DNA of 64,000 nt from Zychaea mexicana (lineage: Eukaryota; Mucoromycota; Mucoromycetes; Mucorales; Lichtheimiaceae), in NCBI RefSeq assembly GCF_025766255.1, contig NW_026516819.1:1-64000 (forward strand), written 5' to 3'. Made by a program: the position numbers and the translations under genes. This document shows, in pieces, positions 1-10,904 of this stretch. Each line of letters opens with the position of its first letter. Within the stretch, counting starts at the first letter, position 1. The notes beneath the pieces were generated by a model. The model was not told the origin of the DNA, searched no databases, and saw only the letters and a program-made list of their open reading frames with translations.

Positions 1-1724
1 CTGGTATTGTTTCTGGGATGCAAACAGGAGATACAAGTGCCCTTGTGGATCTAGGTATTGACTATGAGCCGGCAAGTGATGAATTCATTGACGAAGGAGA
101 ATTGGTTGAAGAGCACTTGCAGGAAGGGGACATTGAAGAAGAAGAAGAAACTAGGATCAGTGAACGTGTAACGATCGACAGGCGTTCTACAAGGCCGTCA
201 TACAAGGAAGCTGCTATTTTGAATGTAGCCAGCTCCATCTTTGAGACGCCTCTTACTTTCTTTAAGAGGTTCCTCCCAATGATGTATATCACGACACATT
301 GCATTCCTGCTATCAATGCTCAAGCCACTGCCATAGATGTCCCAAACTGGCGCGAACTTACCCCCACTGAGTACTTCCTTTGGATTGGACTTTGGAGTAT
401 TATGGCATGGCTCCCCTGCAGTGACAGAGGCTTTTATTGGAGAACACATCCAACGATATTGGTTCCTTCTCCCCTTAACTTTGGACGATGGATGTCAAGA
501 CGCCGAATTAACGCCATTCTTGCAGCTCATACACTAGAGAATCCAAATATTATGCAATCAAAACGAGCCGAAGATCCTTTTATCCCTATTCGTGCATTTG
601 TTGACGAGTGCAATGTAAATCTGGTTAATGCCTTGGAACCTGGAAGCATGTTGACAATTGATGAGAGTATGAACCAATGGGTTGGAAAGGTTTTACGAAT
701 GCCCAATGTCAAGAAGATCATTTCCAAGCCCCATCCTGATGGTCAAGAATTTAAAACACTTGCTGATGCAACGACCAACATCATTATTCGTCTTGATATC
801 AGCGAGAAAACATTTCAGTGGAAAAAGTTTGGTGATCAAGGTGCTGTCATCTCCACCGTTTTGCGCCTCTCCGAACCTTGGTTTGCGACTAGAAGAACAG
901 GTCTTGCTGATTCCTGGTTTGGAACTCCTGCATGTGCCGCTGTTCTTTATCAGCATGGGCTCTACAGCATTATGGCAATGAAGAAGAGAGCACACTGGCC
1001 GCGCAATATACCTTGTGATTTGCTGTCTCGACTTGGGGAGGAAGCTGGATCTTCAATTTCACTGGTTGGAACCATCGATGAGGTTCCTATGGCCATCTGT
1101 ATTCTTCGTGACAGAATACCGCAGTGCGTCATCAGCACTTGCAGCACAACAACACTGGGCTCAGAGGTGACTCATGTCATGAAGTGGGGAAACCAAAGCT
1201 ATCTTGCGACCTTCCGTCGTCCAACTGTTTTTGACGACTACAATGCTAGAAAAGGCGTAGTAGATATCAACAACAAGAACCGCGATAACATGACATCATA
1301 CCATGATATTATTCGCAGACGTTCCTGGGAGATCCGAGCCTTTTCTTTCTTTTTGGCTTTAGCAGAAGCAAATGCTTTTCTTGCATGGCGATCATTCGGA
1401 CCACCTGAGAAAAGAAACATTACTCGCTTCGCATTTTGAGAGCAGCTCTGTACTGAGATGATATTCGAATATCAATCAAGTGTAGAAATGGCAACGGTAA
1501 CCGAAGAACAACAGCAGCAGGACCAAGAGAATGAGATACATGATCTGTTATCCATTGGCCAACGTGTTGTCAAGGCAACTGGCAAAAAGTATTCTCGCCA
1601 GTGGATTTGCCAAATCTGCAAAGCAAATAGCACGTTGTACTGCAGCTGCACTCCGACAAAGGGTCTATGCAAAGGTAGTTGTTATAGAATTCACCTACAA
1701 GCAAAACAAACACAACATCAATGA
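1..1724 (+). pseudogene. PiggyBac-family transposase, one in-frame stop, 5' end outside window
   Basis: DDE transposase that would cut and paste a PiggyBac element at TTAA sites. The reading frame is open from the window edge; the first Met is at 18, but the true start may lie upstream. The three catalytic Asp positions of the family can be placed in TIDESM (about 651-668), GLADSWF (about 900-920) and VVDINNKN (about 1255-1280), the last followed by the YHDIIRRRSWEIRAFSFF block. A TGA at 1437-1439 interrupts the frame. After it the same frame continues through a basic segment into a Cys-rich tail with CxxC, CSC and CxxxC spacing (about 1600-1710), which is the C-terminal zinc-binding domain of PiggyBac transposases. 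So one nonsense codon separates the catalytic core from its DNA-binding tail. Family call is confident; whether the stop is a mutation or a sequencing error is not known. No flanking terminal repeats were identified. Confidence 0.85.
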
Positions 1725-1825
1725 TAAAACTTATATAGAATAATTTTAATTGTGCCATTCTACTATTCTATCATCTTTTTTCACCTCTTTTCTTTTGTTT
1801 TAAAGAATATACACAGTCCCGAAGT

Positions 1826-1845
1826 AGACACTAGATCTAGTGTCT
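1826..1845. repeat. Perfect 20-bp palindrome, copy 1
   Basis: AGACACTAGATCTAGTGTCT equals its own reverse complement. It recurs 185 bp downstream with one difference. It lies in the non-coding stretch 3' of the PiggyBac gene. Purpose unknown. Confidence 0.8.
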
Positions 1846-2010
1846 AAAACTACCACCTGTTACCGACCGAATTGAAAGATGTATAACAGAGCAAACAATA
1901 CGTTCTGAAACATATCCAATGACATGTATCTATATCATGGCCCTGTGCTGTATATATTGAAATATTAGGAAAAAATAGCGAAAACTGCAACTGCTATAAA
2001 CACTCAAAGG

Positions 2011-2030
2011 AGACACTAGATCTAGTGTTT
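2011..2030. repeat. 20-bp palindrome, copy 2 (one mismatch)
   Basis: AGACACTAGATCTAGTGTTT matches the copy at 1826-1845 except for one base near its end. Confidence 0.75.
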
Positions 2031-2186
2031 GGGGTACAAAGATACTCATTAAAGGGATCAGGTTGCATGTTGGCAAAGAAAGAAGGGTTGTTGTTTGATG
2101 TAAATGATGCAAAGTAGTCGGCCTTATATACACCATGCTCGACTTTTTTGTCAGGTAAATACTTTAATTCTAAAATAATATGGATA

Positions 2187-2375
2187 CAGTATACCCCCGT
2201 TAACGTCAACCCCCGATAACGTCAACCCCCAATAACGTCAACCGATTTGCTGGTACCCTTTCAAATTTAGCAGTTAGAGATTTTGCCTATTCTCTACCCC
2301 CGGTGATCGTCAACCCTCGATATGGTCAACACTTTTGCTGGTATTCTGAGCGTTGACGTCAACGGGGGTCGACTG
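2187..2375. mobile_element. 189-bp MITE with pogo/Tigger-like inverted repeats
   Basis: The left end starts CAGTATACCCCCGTTAACG and the right end, read on the other strand, starts CAGTCGACCCCCGTTGACG; about 21 of the 24 outermost bases match. TA dinucleotides at 2185-2186 and 2376-2377 flank the ends, as expected of a Tc1/mariner (pogo) target duplication. The interior repeats the CCCCxxTAACGTCAAC block near both ends and has no coding capacity. Terminal sequences of this kind are known from pogo/Tigger families, so a non-autonomous derivative is the simplest reading. Confidence 0.8.
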
Positions 2376-3685
2376 TACATAGTAATCTATTACTTTAAGG
2401 GAGATATACAGCGAGACATAATAGACAAGATGGACAGTCCTTGTAAATAGTAGTACACTGAACCCTGAGGGTCAATTGATCAACAGGGGGATCGCATATA
2501 ACGATATTTGCTGCCGAAAAGCATTACGACGTTGTTTACTGATATAGAAGTATGTAGCACAAGCGACTTTATAAGCAAACTTGGAAAAGCATGATTGCAA
2601 AGCAACATGGCTCTTACACGCAACGACGTTTAGTAATGAAGGTTTCACATTCAAAAAGTGATTGATAGGACGACTTCAACAAAGTAAAAATTGTTCTCTA
2701 CAATTTTTCAAACTGATGTATTTGTGTGAAATGTGTTATATCTAACTTATGCGTCAACTAATGCTTTAAAGTGGATAGAGATACTCACTTTTTCGCGTGA
2801 GTATATATGCCAGTTGACACATTTGCAAACATGTTGCACAATTAACCCTGAAGCAAAATAGGAAAAGTGCTGTTTGTTGATACATCTGCGTCAAGATAAT
2901 TTTGACGTCATATCCAAGAAGTTAGATGGGACTGTCGCTGCAGCTGTGTTGCACAATTGACCCCGAAGCAAATAGTAGCAAGCAAAGAATTCTGAACAGT
3001 ACCCCCCAAAAAAATGTGGCCAGGGGCTCGTGTTCAAGTTTGGTAAAGACCCCCAATGTAACCTGTTACTTGCTATACAAAAACGGTCAACAAGAAAGGC
3101 TCTTTTCCAAGAAAAAAGTAAACAGGACGAATGCAGTAGGATGTTGTACAAAGTACGAGTATTTATCTTGATCTGTTTGTCGACTCTGTACGATTACTGA
3201 CATCATCAAAAGTCAATTTATAAAGGGCAATACCCTTTTTCCTTTTTAGCCGTAAATGTGGCCACGTCTTTGTATTCTTATCGCATAAACGCGTCTCTCA
3301 TGCCTTCTGATCTAGAGGTTTCACTACAAACAGCAGCATCGAGCTATGGTAAGTATGTCTTGGACAATGTCTGTAAAAGACGACAGTGCGAATTCTCATG
3401 ATGTTCTACAGGCATCGATCATTTTTTATCTGCCATCAAGGTGATATGTGCTGAGTATAATTATGAAATTACATTCAAAACCAGGAGCAATGACACACAG
3501 GTACAAAGGATAGTTAAATATATCACAAAGCCCACGACGCCAACAAATCGTTTTTTAGCGAACCCCCACCGTCTCAAGCAATGATGCACCTTTGCGGTTG
3601 AGTAAAGTGTTTAAGAAAAGAAAGAAAGCTACAGGTAAGGCACTTTTGTGATTTGATGCAACGCGCTGTCTCAGTCTAGATACGA
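2376..3685. other. No supported gene; one diverged direct repeat
   Basis: Short open frames here lack recognisable motifs or splice continuity. The only structure noted is a direct repeat of about 28 bp, at 2833-2861 and 2948-2975, both beginning GTTGCACAATT and ending in a GAAGCAAA(A)TAG block. Confidence 0.5.
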
Positions 3686-4101
3686 TTGTCACTAATGGCG
3701 GTTACTATCTTCTGTAAAATAGACAAAGAGGTGCCAAAATTTGATGACAAAAAGCCACTCGTGCTCCAACAGCCACTTGTGGCAACTACACAAGTGATAT
3801 CTTTATCGGATCTTGTATGTGCTGGTAAAGACATCCCAAAAGACTTTTACCGATGGATGGCATTCAACTGTCGCATACTGCCTGATAATTATACACACGA
3901 TGGTTCAGGGTTACTTGCTGGTAATAGATTCAATGGTGTGTGTTGGGGGCATGAATTACAGCTTTCTTTAATAATTGGTTATTTGCAACAGACTTGCGGG
4001 CGAGCATTGCCATTGACACTGCACACATTGACTGTATTATCTCAAAGATCAAAACTGTGGTCCTTGTCTTTTGTCAAAACAACGTGTGTTTGTCAACAAC
4101 C
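3686..4101 (+). CDS. Possible upstream exon of the 4183-4709 gene
   Basis: An open frame of about 138 codons ends at a good GTAAGG donor at 4102. Joined in phase 0 to an acceptor TAG at 4180-4182, it would read directly into the gene at 4183. No family is recognised, and the corresponding part of the related minus-strand gene could not be aligned with it. A competing open frame overlaps from 3994. The start codon is not certain. Treat as a tentative exon. Confidence 0.25.
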
Positions 4102-4182
4102 AGTAAGGATGGCTACCTGACGATAACGCAGAAAACAAGCAGTGTCGATGAAAGGGTTCCAACCGGCACTGGATCAACATAG

Positions 4183-4709
4183 GACAGCGCTTGGGTGTCG
4201 GATTATATGGATGCGGCGGCTTCGCTTTTGCGCATTGCACGCAGCTTGAACATTGCTTCTGCACGTCATCTGTTTCAGCAAAAGGGGGTAGCAAAAGAGC
4301 TGTACTCCGTCACACATCCCGGCATGGCCTGCAACTTACCAAAGCCACATTCCAGACACACGACGCAGCACATATTTACAGGCGTCCGCTATTATGCGTA
4401 TCTGGTACGCGAATTCGGTATTCCAATTGTTTGCTTGCCGACAATGTTCAACCCACAAATAATGAACAAGGTAACAATGAGCAATTAATATCCATCGGTT
4501 TCGTCTTTATTGACCCCTTTTACACACAGATTCCAGAAGACAAATTCGTTGCCATTGTCAGCTCGATAGACAAGGTGACGCTCAAATACAAACTCGCATC
4601 TTTATTTCGTCCCTTCAAGCCCATAATCCCGCTAAGCGTCAAAGAAATATTCGCGTTTGTGCAGCAAATAAGTGAACAGCTTGATTTGGATACCCTAGAA
4701 CCATTTTGA
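4183..4709 (+). CDS. Unknown gene X2, C-terminal part, two exons
   Basis: Exon 4183-4470 opens directly after an in-frame TAG that doubles as a splice acceptor, so the 5' part of the gene lies upstream. A phase-0 intron (GTAACA at 4471, CAG at 4527-4529) leads to the last exon 4530-4709. The protein is helical and has no recognised domain. It is clearly related to the minus-strand gene at 5276-6722: REFGIPIVCLPTMFNP here against CEFGVGLVLLPATFNP there, and EDKFVAIVSSIDK against EDAFVQVLSTVDK, with the intron at the same place in both. The last exon is longer here by about 26 residues. Function unknown. The shared splice position and aligned motifs make a real gene family likely; intactness of this copy is not established. 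Confidence 0.5.
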
Positions 4710-5275
4710 CGAATAAACTATTTGGATCATTCAAAAGCCTTTTATCAAAAACCTTTTTCACAGCAGCGCTAGTTTTGATCCACCTCTAACAATGTTGTCC
4801 TTGCTGAATCGTCTTGGTTGTTTCATCCAATCCAAAGCAAGGCTTCCAACAGGCAGTATACACTTTTTACGACTGCGTTTCAATCCTATCCTCTCATTTA
4901 CAACTGTCACCTTTTTGCATAGCCTCCTTTGTTTTGGCAAGCAATTTACAGAGCAGGCTAATCTCTTGCAGAATGTCTAGGATTGAAATGACTTTTTCAA
5001 AGTCGTTTTACTAATTCGCCCTTGCTGAATGCCAACTGCTATTGATGGGTGTTGCCAATGAGCATGAATTTAAAACCTGCTGTATTAATCTTGATTCGCC
5101 AATGTAGATATTGTTACAAAAGTGCTTCTCCCGCCAATAGTCCGTTCAATTTGTGCAGCCCCCCAATAACGTTTATTCAATCTTCTGTAATACTATTGTC
5201 TTCCAATCTACGCCGATTCTTTCTTGACTCGAATGCATGGTGATTATTTCTGGCAAAGTCCACTACGGCTGTTGC
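4710..5275. other. No supported gene
   Basis: Spacer between two convergent paralogues. Open frames of 60-66 codons on both strands overlap one another and show no motif or splice continuity with either neighbour. Confidence 0.4.
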
Positions 5276-6722
5276 TTACTTTGGTATAATCAGATCCTTG
5301 ACAACCCACTCTAGTCGCGCCTTGAATAAATCTTTGTCGACTGTAGAAAGTACTTGTACGAACGCATCCTCAGACATCTACAAAAGAGGGACAGTAAGGC
5401 ACTCACATATTCAATAAATAACGGCCACATTGTATAATGTACTTACAGATTCTAGCTTTGTCGGGTTAAAAGTAGCTGGTAGCAGGACTAGTCCCACTCC
5501 AAACTCGCAGACCAGCTGGATGTACCGTCGACAGCCTTGGCATATTTTTGAGACAAGCTGTTGCGCAGTCTTTGTCGACAGGTGCTGGAACACACCTTCA
5601 TCAAAGTCTTTGAGCTTGCCTTTTTTATTGACATGGTAGTCGTAGCGGTAGTAGGCAATGTTGATGCGTTCGATCATGTGCATAAACTCGACCATGCTGC
5701 CATTCACTGCCAATCTGCTTATGCGGTTTGCACAAACTTTTGCCTTATTTATGACACTGCTTGAGGTTGTCAACCTCTCGACGCGCTTGACATTGACAAG
5801 ATCTTGCAAGGGTTCAATCTCGACATTGCCGACGCTGTTCCTCAACACTGCCGCAAAGTCGGCCACCTCGCTGAAAAACTTGAATCTGCCATCAAAGTCT
5901 CGGTTACAGATACTGTTGACCTCTACAAATATACTGGTAAGTTTGAAAGCACTGTATACGAAATGTTATTTTCTTTTGTGTGATTACCTGTCAGAAACCT
6001 TCCTCCACTTTTCCATGTGTTCCGAAGAGCACGACCTGACGACAAGGCTACTTGGGTGCCAAGGTCTACATGCGCATCATTGGAAGCCTGGCCTGATTCA
6101 GTGGTCCTTGTTATGCGCTCAATACTTTCCCGGTCATCGCCATGTTCAGAAGGGTCTCGAACGCTTCCGGGTAAGCTTGTCACATTTGTCATTGCTTCAA
6201 AACTATCTGCAGTGTCGCCATTCTTCGAAGAAGAAGCTGTAGCTGGCACAAATGAGTCGTCCTGCTGATCCTCACTGTCATTGCCATCTGTATGGTTGTT
6301 GTTTGCTGCTGTTGGTTGCGTATTATCATCAGGCTCGCTGTTCAGGTCGATATCCAATGAGTTAAGATCCACTTGCATTGCACTATTGGCATCCTCTGCT
6401 TTGACGGAAAATAGCACATGTAGATTTATTAATGAGCATGTCAATACAGGTAATGTAAATAGATTTAACATACCATTTTCCTCTTGGTCACTGTCTGCTT
6501 CAGTATTATCATTTGTCGCTGGTCTCTGTTCAGCTTCCTGGGCTCTACCATCTGCTGCCTTTCGTTTTCTTAGTGACAAAGACAATGTTGCTGCCCGTGC
6601 ATCGCTTGCCTGATGCTCCTTGAGCCAGTCTATGCGAACCTGTCGTGCAAACAAATTCTTGTGACGATCATTCCTTTCCTGTAACTCTCTTTCAAGGGAG
6701 ACTAATTTCTCTTTGTTGTTAA
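5276..6722 (-). CDS. Unknown gene X1, four exons visible, 5' end missing
   Basis: Read on the minus strand, the visible exons are about 6722-6474, 6398-5988, 5922-5447 and 5377-5276. All three introns have GT..AG ends and consistent phases (1, 1, 0). The first visible exon is a charged, probably coiled-coil stretch with no Met, so the 5' end is lost. The second exon is acidic and rich in Asn, Asp, Ser and Thr, as in a disordered linker. The last two exons form a helical domain shared with the plus-strand gene at 4183-4709, including EFGVGLVLLPATFNP and EDAFVQVLSTVDK. No catalytic motif or known family is recognised. The missing 5' end coincides with the equally truncated 5' end of the chromovirus at 6730, which points to a rearrangement joint rather than a clean insertion. 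Probably a non-functional remnant of a real gene family. Confidence 0.55.
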
Positions 6723-6729
6723 TTGAGGT

Positions 6730-9339
6730 ATGGATGTCCGCTTAATCAACCAGCATTTATTACAATGTGAACAACATCCACTTCCATTATTAAGTGATGT
6801 TATTGCAGCCATCCAAGGCAATGACAACAGCGGTAATTCAAATCGCACCGTCGTTACTACCTACCTCGATGTAAAATCTGCTTTCACTTCTTTACCTCTC
6901 TATGAACCACATCGAGAACGAACTGCTTTCACAATTGAAGGACACATCCAATATCAGTTCCGAGGAGCTTGCTATAGATTACGTCATCTTTCTTCGGTAT
7001 TTACTCGCTGTTTAACAGTTCTTCTTAGAGAGATGCCCTTCGTTCGTGCGTTCATTGATGACGTCATTATCTTCTCAAACAGCATAGAAGAACATGCTAT
7101 CCATGTCGCCGCAGTAACTGACAAATTAACTGAGGTAAATTTCCGCATCAATCATGACAAAGCCGTATATGCACAACGTTGTGCCTACTTACTTGGCCAC
7201 TATGTATCCACCGAAGGTGTATCACTGGATAAACGCAAAGTATGCAACATCCAAAATATCCCTACATCTACAACTGGCAAAGCTATAGCTGCCTTCTGTG
7301 GTACTATCAATTACATGCGCTCTTACCTACCAAAAGTCTCTGAAGTTATGGCACCTTTAGACCGACTTCGCAATGCCAAATCTTTAAAAGGTTTATGGAC
7401 ACAAAAAGAACAACACAGTTTTGACACGTTAAAGAAAATGCTACTTGAAGCTCCCATCCTGCGCTTTCCTGATTTATCACATCCTTTTCAGGTTGCAACT
7501 GACGCTTCAAATACTGGAATCGCTGCAGCACTTTTCCAAGTCATAGATGGTGAAACACGTCATATTGCTTTCATGGCTAAAGCACTTTCCAAGCCAGAAA
7601 GATTCTATAGCACTACACGACCTGAGCTCAGCGCTATTATATTTGCACTTGACAAATACCACAAATATTTATATGGCAAACCGTATAAATTATACACGGA
7701 TCACAAAGCATTGACCTTCCTCCATACACAAAAAATAGCCAACGCTATGATGATCAGTTGGTTTGACACCATCTTACAATACGACTATGAAATTATTCAC
7801 CTACTAGGATTAGATAACATCCTTCCTGATCAATTATCTCGCCTTTTTCACATCGATGAAAAAGAGCTGGAAGGGGGTAGTGCTACGCAAATTCATACAA
7901 ACAATAACACTGTACAAAATAAGACTCTCACAGTAAACACACAAACAAGTAATAACACTGACAACATAGATGATGACATCTATTTTGAACCACCCGAACA
8001 TGAAAGACCGGAACTACTCAAAAAAGCACATGCATTTGGTCACTTTGGCACTGAAGCTATCACAAAAGCACTACACAATGATGGTTTGAAATGGAACAAT
8101 ATGTACAAAGAAGCCGCACACATTGTAAAAAGCTGCCCTGAATGCCAGCGATTCAACATCACCAAGAAAGGTTATAACCCTTTAAGACCTCTTCATGCAT
8201 TCTATCCGGGTGATCATTGGACAATTGATCTTGCAAGCGGCTTCGGCACAAGCCATCGCGGAAACAATTATCTCTTAGTCGTGGTAGACGTATGCACACG
8301 TTTTTGTGTTTTATACGCACTTCCTGAAAAAACATCAGACACTGTCGTTCAAGCAGTCATCGACACATTTTGCTTAGTGGGCTTTTGCCGTTATCTCAGC
8401 CGTGATAATGGTACAGAATTCAAAAACCAACTAATGACTCGTCTTCGAGAAGCCTCTGGATTCGACCAAAGACTTTCTACGCCTTTTCACCCAAGAGCTC
8501 AGGAATTGGCTGAAAGATTTGTGCAAACAACTGTTAACATCATCCGTAAGTATACAAAAGGAGCAGTTAGAGACTGGGACTTATATGTCAAACCAGCACA
8601 ATTAGCCCTTAACAACAAAGTTGCCAATAGACATGGTTCTACACCATTTGCTCTTATGTTCAATAGAACAATGAACGGTTTCAGGGACTATAGCAAAGAA
8701 CAGATCCCGCGGCCACTCACAGAAGATGAGCTGCAACACCGCATTGAACAAATGACAAACATTGTCTTTCCTGCAATTTCGGAAAGAGCAAAGGCACTGG
8801 ATGATATTAAAAAAGGCAAATACAATGCCAAGTTCAGAATCACCGATTATCCCATCGGAAGCACGGTCATGGTCATTGATGAATTACGCAGTAAGAAGAT
8901 GGATCCAAGATATGAAGGACCATATACTGTAGTACGCAAAACCAAAGGTGGTTCTTATGTCCTTAGAGATGAACAGGGTTTATTAACTTCTCATAACTAC
9001 GCACCCTCACAAATGAAACTCCTATCACAGGATGAATTAATTGATACAGAAGAAGCATTTGAAGAAAACGGTAAATATTACACCGTACAGTCAATTGTAG
9101 ACCACAAAGAGCTTGCACCAGGCAAATATTAATACCGGGTTAGATAAAAAGATTATACACCTGATGACGATTCCTTGGAACCAGCAGAAGCATTTAATAG
9201 TCCACAACCAATCATGAAATATTGGGAACGTGTTGGTATCACACCACCGAAGCAAAGCAAAATACAAACTGCATTACCTGTGACGCATATCCCACAGCAA
9301 TCACAACGTAAAGCAAAAGGAACTATTTCCAAACGTTAA
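6730..9339 (+). pseudogene. pol: Ty3/gypsy chromovirus pol, 5'-truncated, two stops in the chromodomain
   Basis: Retrotransposon polyprotein that copies element RNA into DNA and integrates it. It begins inside reverse transcriptase at DVRLINQ; gag and protease are absent. Reverse transcriptase shows YLDVKSAF and the FIDD active site (about 7040-7060). RNase H follows (ATDASNTG, YTDHKALTFL), then the integrase zinc finger (HxxxH..CPECQ, about 8020-8150), the integrase core with WTIDLASG, SRDNGTEF and the later Glu, and a GPY/F module (YEGPYTVV). The C-terminus is a chromodomain start (YYTVQSIVDHKE) interrupted by TAA at 9130-9132 and TAA at 9145-9147; the frame then resumes with the DDDSWEPAEAF chromodomain end and stops at 9337-9339. 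A chromodomain marks it as a chromovirus, a lineage that uses histone marks to guide insertion. Dead by truncation and nonsense codons. Confidence 0.9.
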
Positions 9340-9430
9340 GAGGGTTCCACACCTACACCATCTACTAGACGCAGTAAGCGTTTACGCACACGTTGCTAAG
9401 CACATTCTTCACAAAATAATGTTTAACCTG

Positions 9431-9441
9431 GAAGGGGGTGA
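9431..9441 (+). other. Polypurine tract of the chromovirus
   Basis: GAAGGGGGTGA lies directly against the TGTGG that opens the 3' LTR, the usual place for the plus-strand primer of an LTR retrotransposon. Confidence 0.6.
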
Positions 9442-9869
9442 TGTGGTGAACCACATTAATACACTGCTTAAGTTATCAACAATAAGATATTCGGTTAAAC
9501 ATTATAGCACACACGTATGAACACTACGGCATTTCGGCTAAACACTATTGAATAAAATCTCTCACTCAGATGATCCACCTTACGTGAACAGGACAATGAA
9601 CCTATCAACAGGTACCTCGGCCATTACATCAGCTAACGCCGGTTTCAAAGATGTGCCCGATTAACATAGCAACTTCAATAGAAGTTCTGATACGTCCTTG
9701 ATCCATCCTCTATCACATTTCACATAGTTTATCCATTAGTCGGATGAATTGATATCGCCGTCTTGATAGCTAGAATATAAAAGAGCTTTATCTTTTGTTG
9801 GAATAAAACATGATCTCAAAGATACTTAATCTTGTCCCTTATTATCTTTATTAAAGCTCTATCATCACA
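9442..9869 (+). mobile_element. Presumed 3' LTR of the chromovirus
   Basis: The stretch starts TGTGG right after the polypurine tract and can be ended at TCACA (9865-9869), giving TG..CA ends and a length of 428 bp. It holds a TATA-like ATATAAAAG near 9775 and AATAAA near 9802. No 5' LTR is present because the element is truncated at 6730, so the boundaries cannot be confirmed by LTR-LTR comparison. A 9-base string GTGGTGAAC occurs both at the LTR start and just after its proposed end, so the right border could be slightly off. Confidence 0.55.
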
Positions 9870-9913
9870 AAAAGCGTGGTGAACTTGTAAGTATATTTAT
9901 TTTTTGTATACCA

Positions 9914-10761
9914 ATGGAAAATGAGATATATATTTATAGGAACTTCCTACATTCTTTTAGCATTGATAAACTCCCCTACCAAGAAATTGCGCCCGAGATC
10001 AAAGAAACCGAACTATGTCATCGATTTATTGATCCCTTTTTATCCGCATTATTTGACGAACCTGATAATGGTGTCTTGTTCAGGTGGTGAGTGATAAGAC
10101 AAGCTTGAAATTCTGTGCGTATTACTTATATATGGTGTTTGTTTCTTAGGACGAGCACTACAAATCAAGAGGCTAAAGAAACACCATCAAAAGCCTCCAT
10201 TTCAAATCAGCGGCCGGATTCTTGTGTAACAGAGATGAATGGCCTTCATTTTGGTCACTCATTGGGATATGTTGAAGTGAAACCAGCTTCAGAAGCTGGA
10301 AACCAATATGGCATATCAAAAGATTTGATTCGATTGTGCTTATTAACAAAAAACTTTTTGGATGCGTTTGGATTGAAAGCTTCTTTAAGCATTCAACTAG
10401 TGAGTAAGCTCTCTTATTTATATTCAGACATGGAAACCACTGAAACTTTCACTAATTTAGGTATAACTTTTTAGATCATAAGGCGAATATTCTGTTAAAC
10501 AAACTTGAAGCTGATGGTTTTTATGTATGTACCGAATTTGCCGCTACTATCCCAAATTCCATTGAACATCTTGGTGCTTTTCCAAGCTATTTCGATGATC
10601 TTATAGCCATATTGCATTGTTTTAGAAAGTGGTGCGTGCCCATGAAACCAAACGAAAATACTATGATGTATACGAAACGTCGTCCATCTTTGCCGGACGA
10701 ACAATTTAATATGATATCTCCTTCAAGATCCAACAAACGAAGAGCGGTTACCATGCCATAG
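9914..10761 (+). CDS. Three-exon gene with a PD..EVK signature, possible PD-(D/E)XK nuclease fold
   Basis: Exons 9914-10086, 10150-10403 and 10475-10761 join through GTGAGT..TAG and GTAAGC..TAG introns in consistent phase, giving about 237 residues. The middle exon has NQRPDSCV followed 17 residues later by GYVEVKP; Asp plus a downstream E-x-K is the active-site pattern of PD-(D/E)XK nucleases. Then come ISKDLIRL, a helix ending LSIQL, and in exon 3 DGFYVCTEF and RKWCVPM. I associate this general pattern (RPD, GYGEVK-like box, DLIRL) with an abundant uncharacterised family in Mucoromycota; that is recall, not a search. The 5' end lies 45 bp past the chromovirus LTR. An alternative first intron (GTAAGT at 9887, TAG ending near 9939) enters the same frame, so the true 5' end may have been lost to the retroelement. 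The nuclease activity is inference. Confidence 0.55.
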
Positions 10762-10904
10762 TATACTTTCATATTCATTGCCATAGCTTTTCTTCCTCTC
10801 ATAACCCTTGTTGTCTATCATACAAAAAATTATCTAACTTCTTTGTAAACATATACGTTCGCATCGAAACCAAAAAGTAAAAAGATAAAAGTAAACGGAA
10901 CAGA

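Noticed and set aside
9870..9895. Second LTR start suggested by the repeated GTGGTGAAC word
   Set aside because: Only nine bases match the LTR start and the following sequence diverges at once.
10461..10474. 14-nt GT..AG interval as an intron in the PD..EVK gene
   Set aside because: Far too short; a 71-nt intron from GTAAGC at 10404 to TAG at 10474 fits phase and family spacing.
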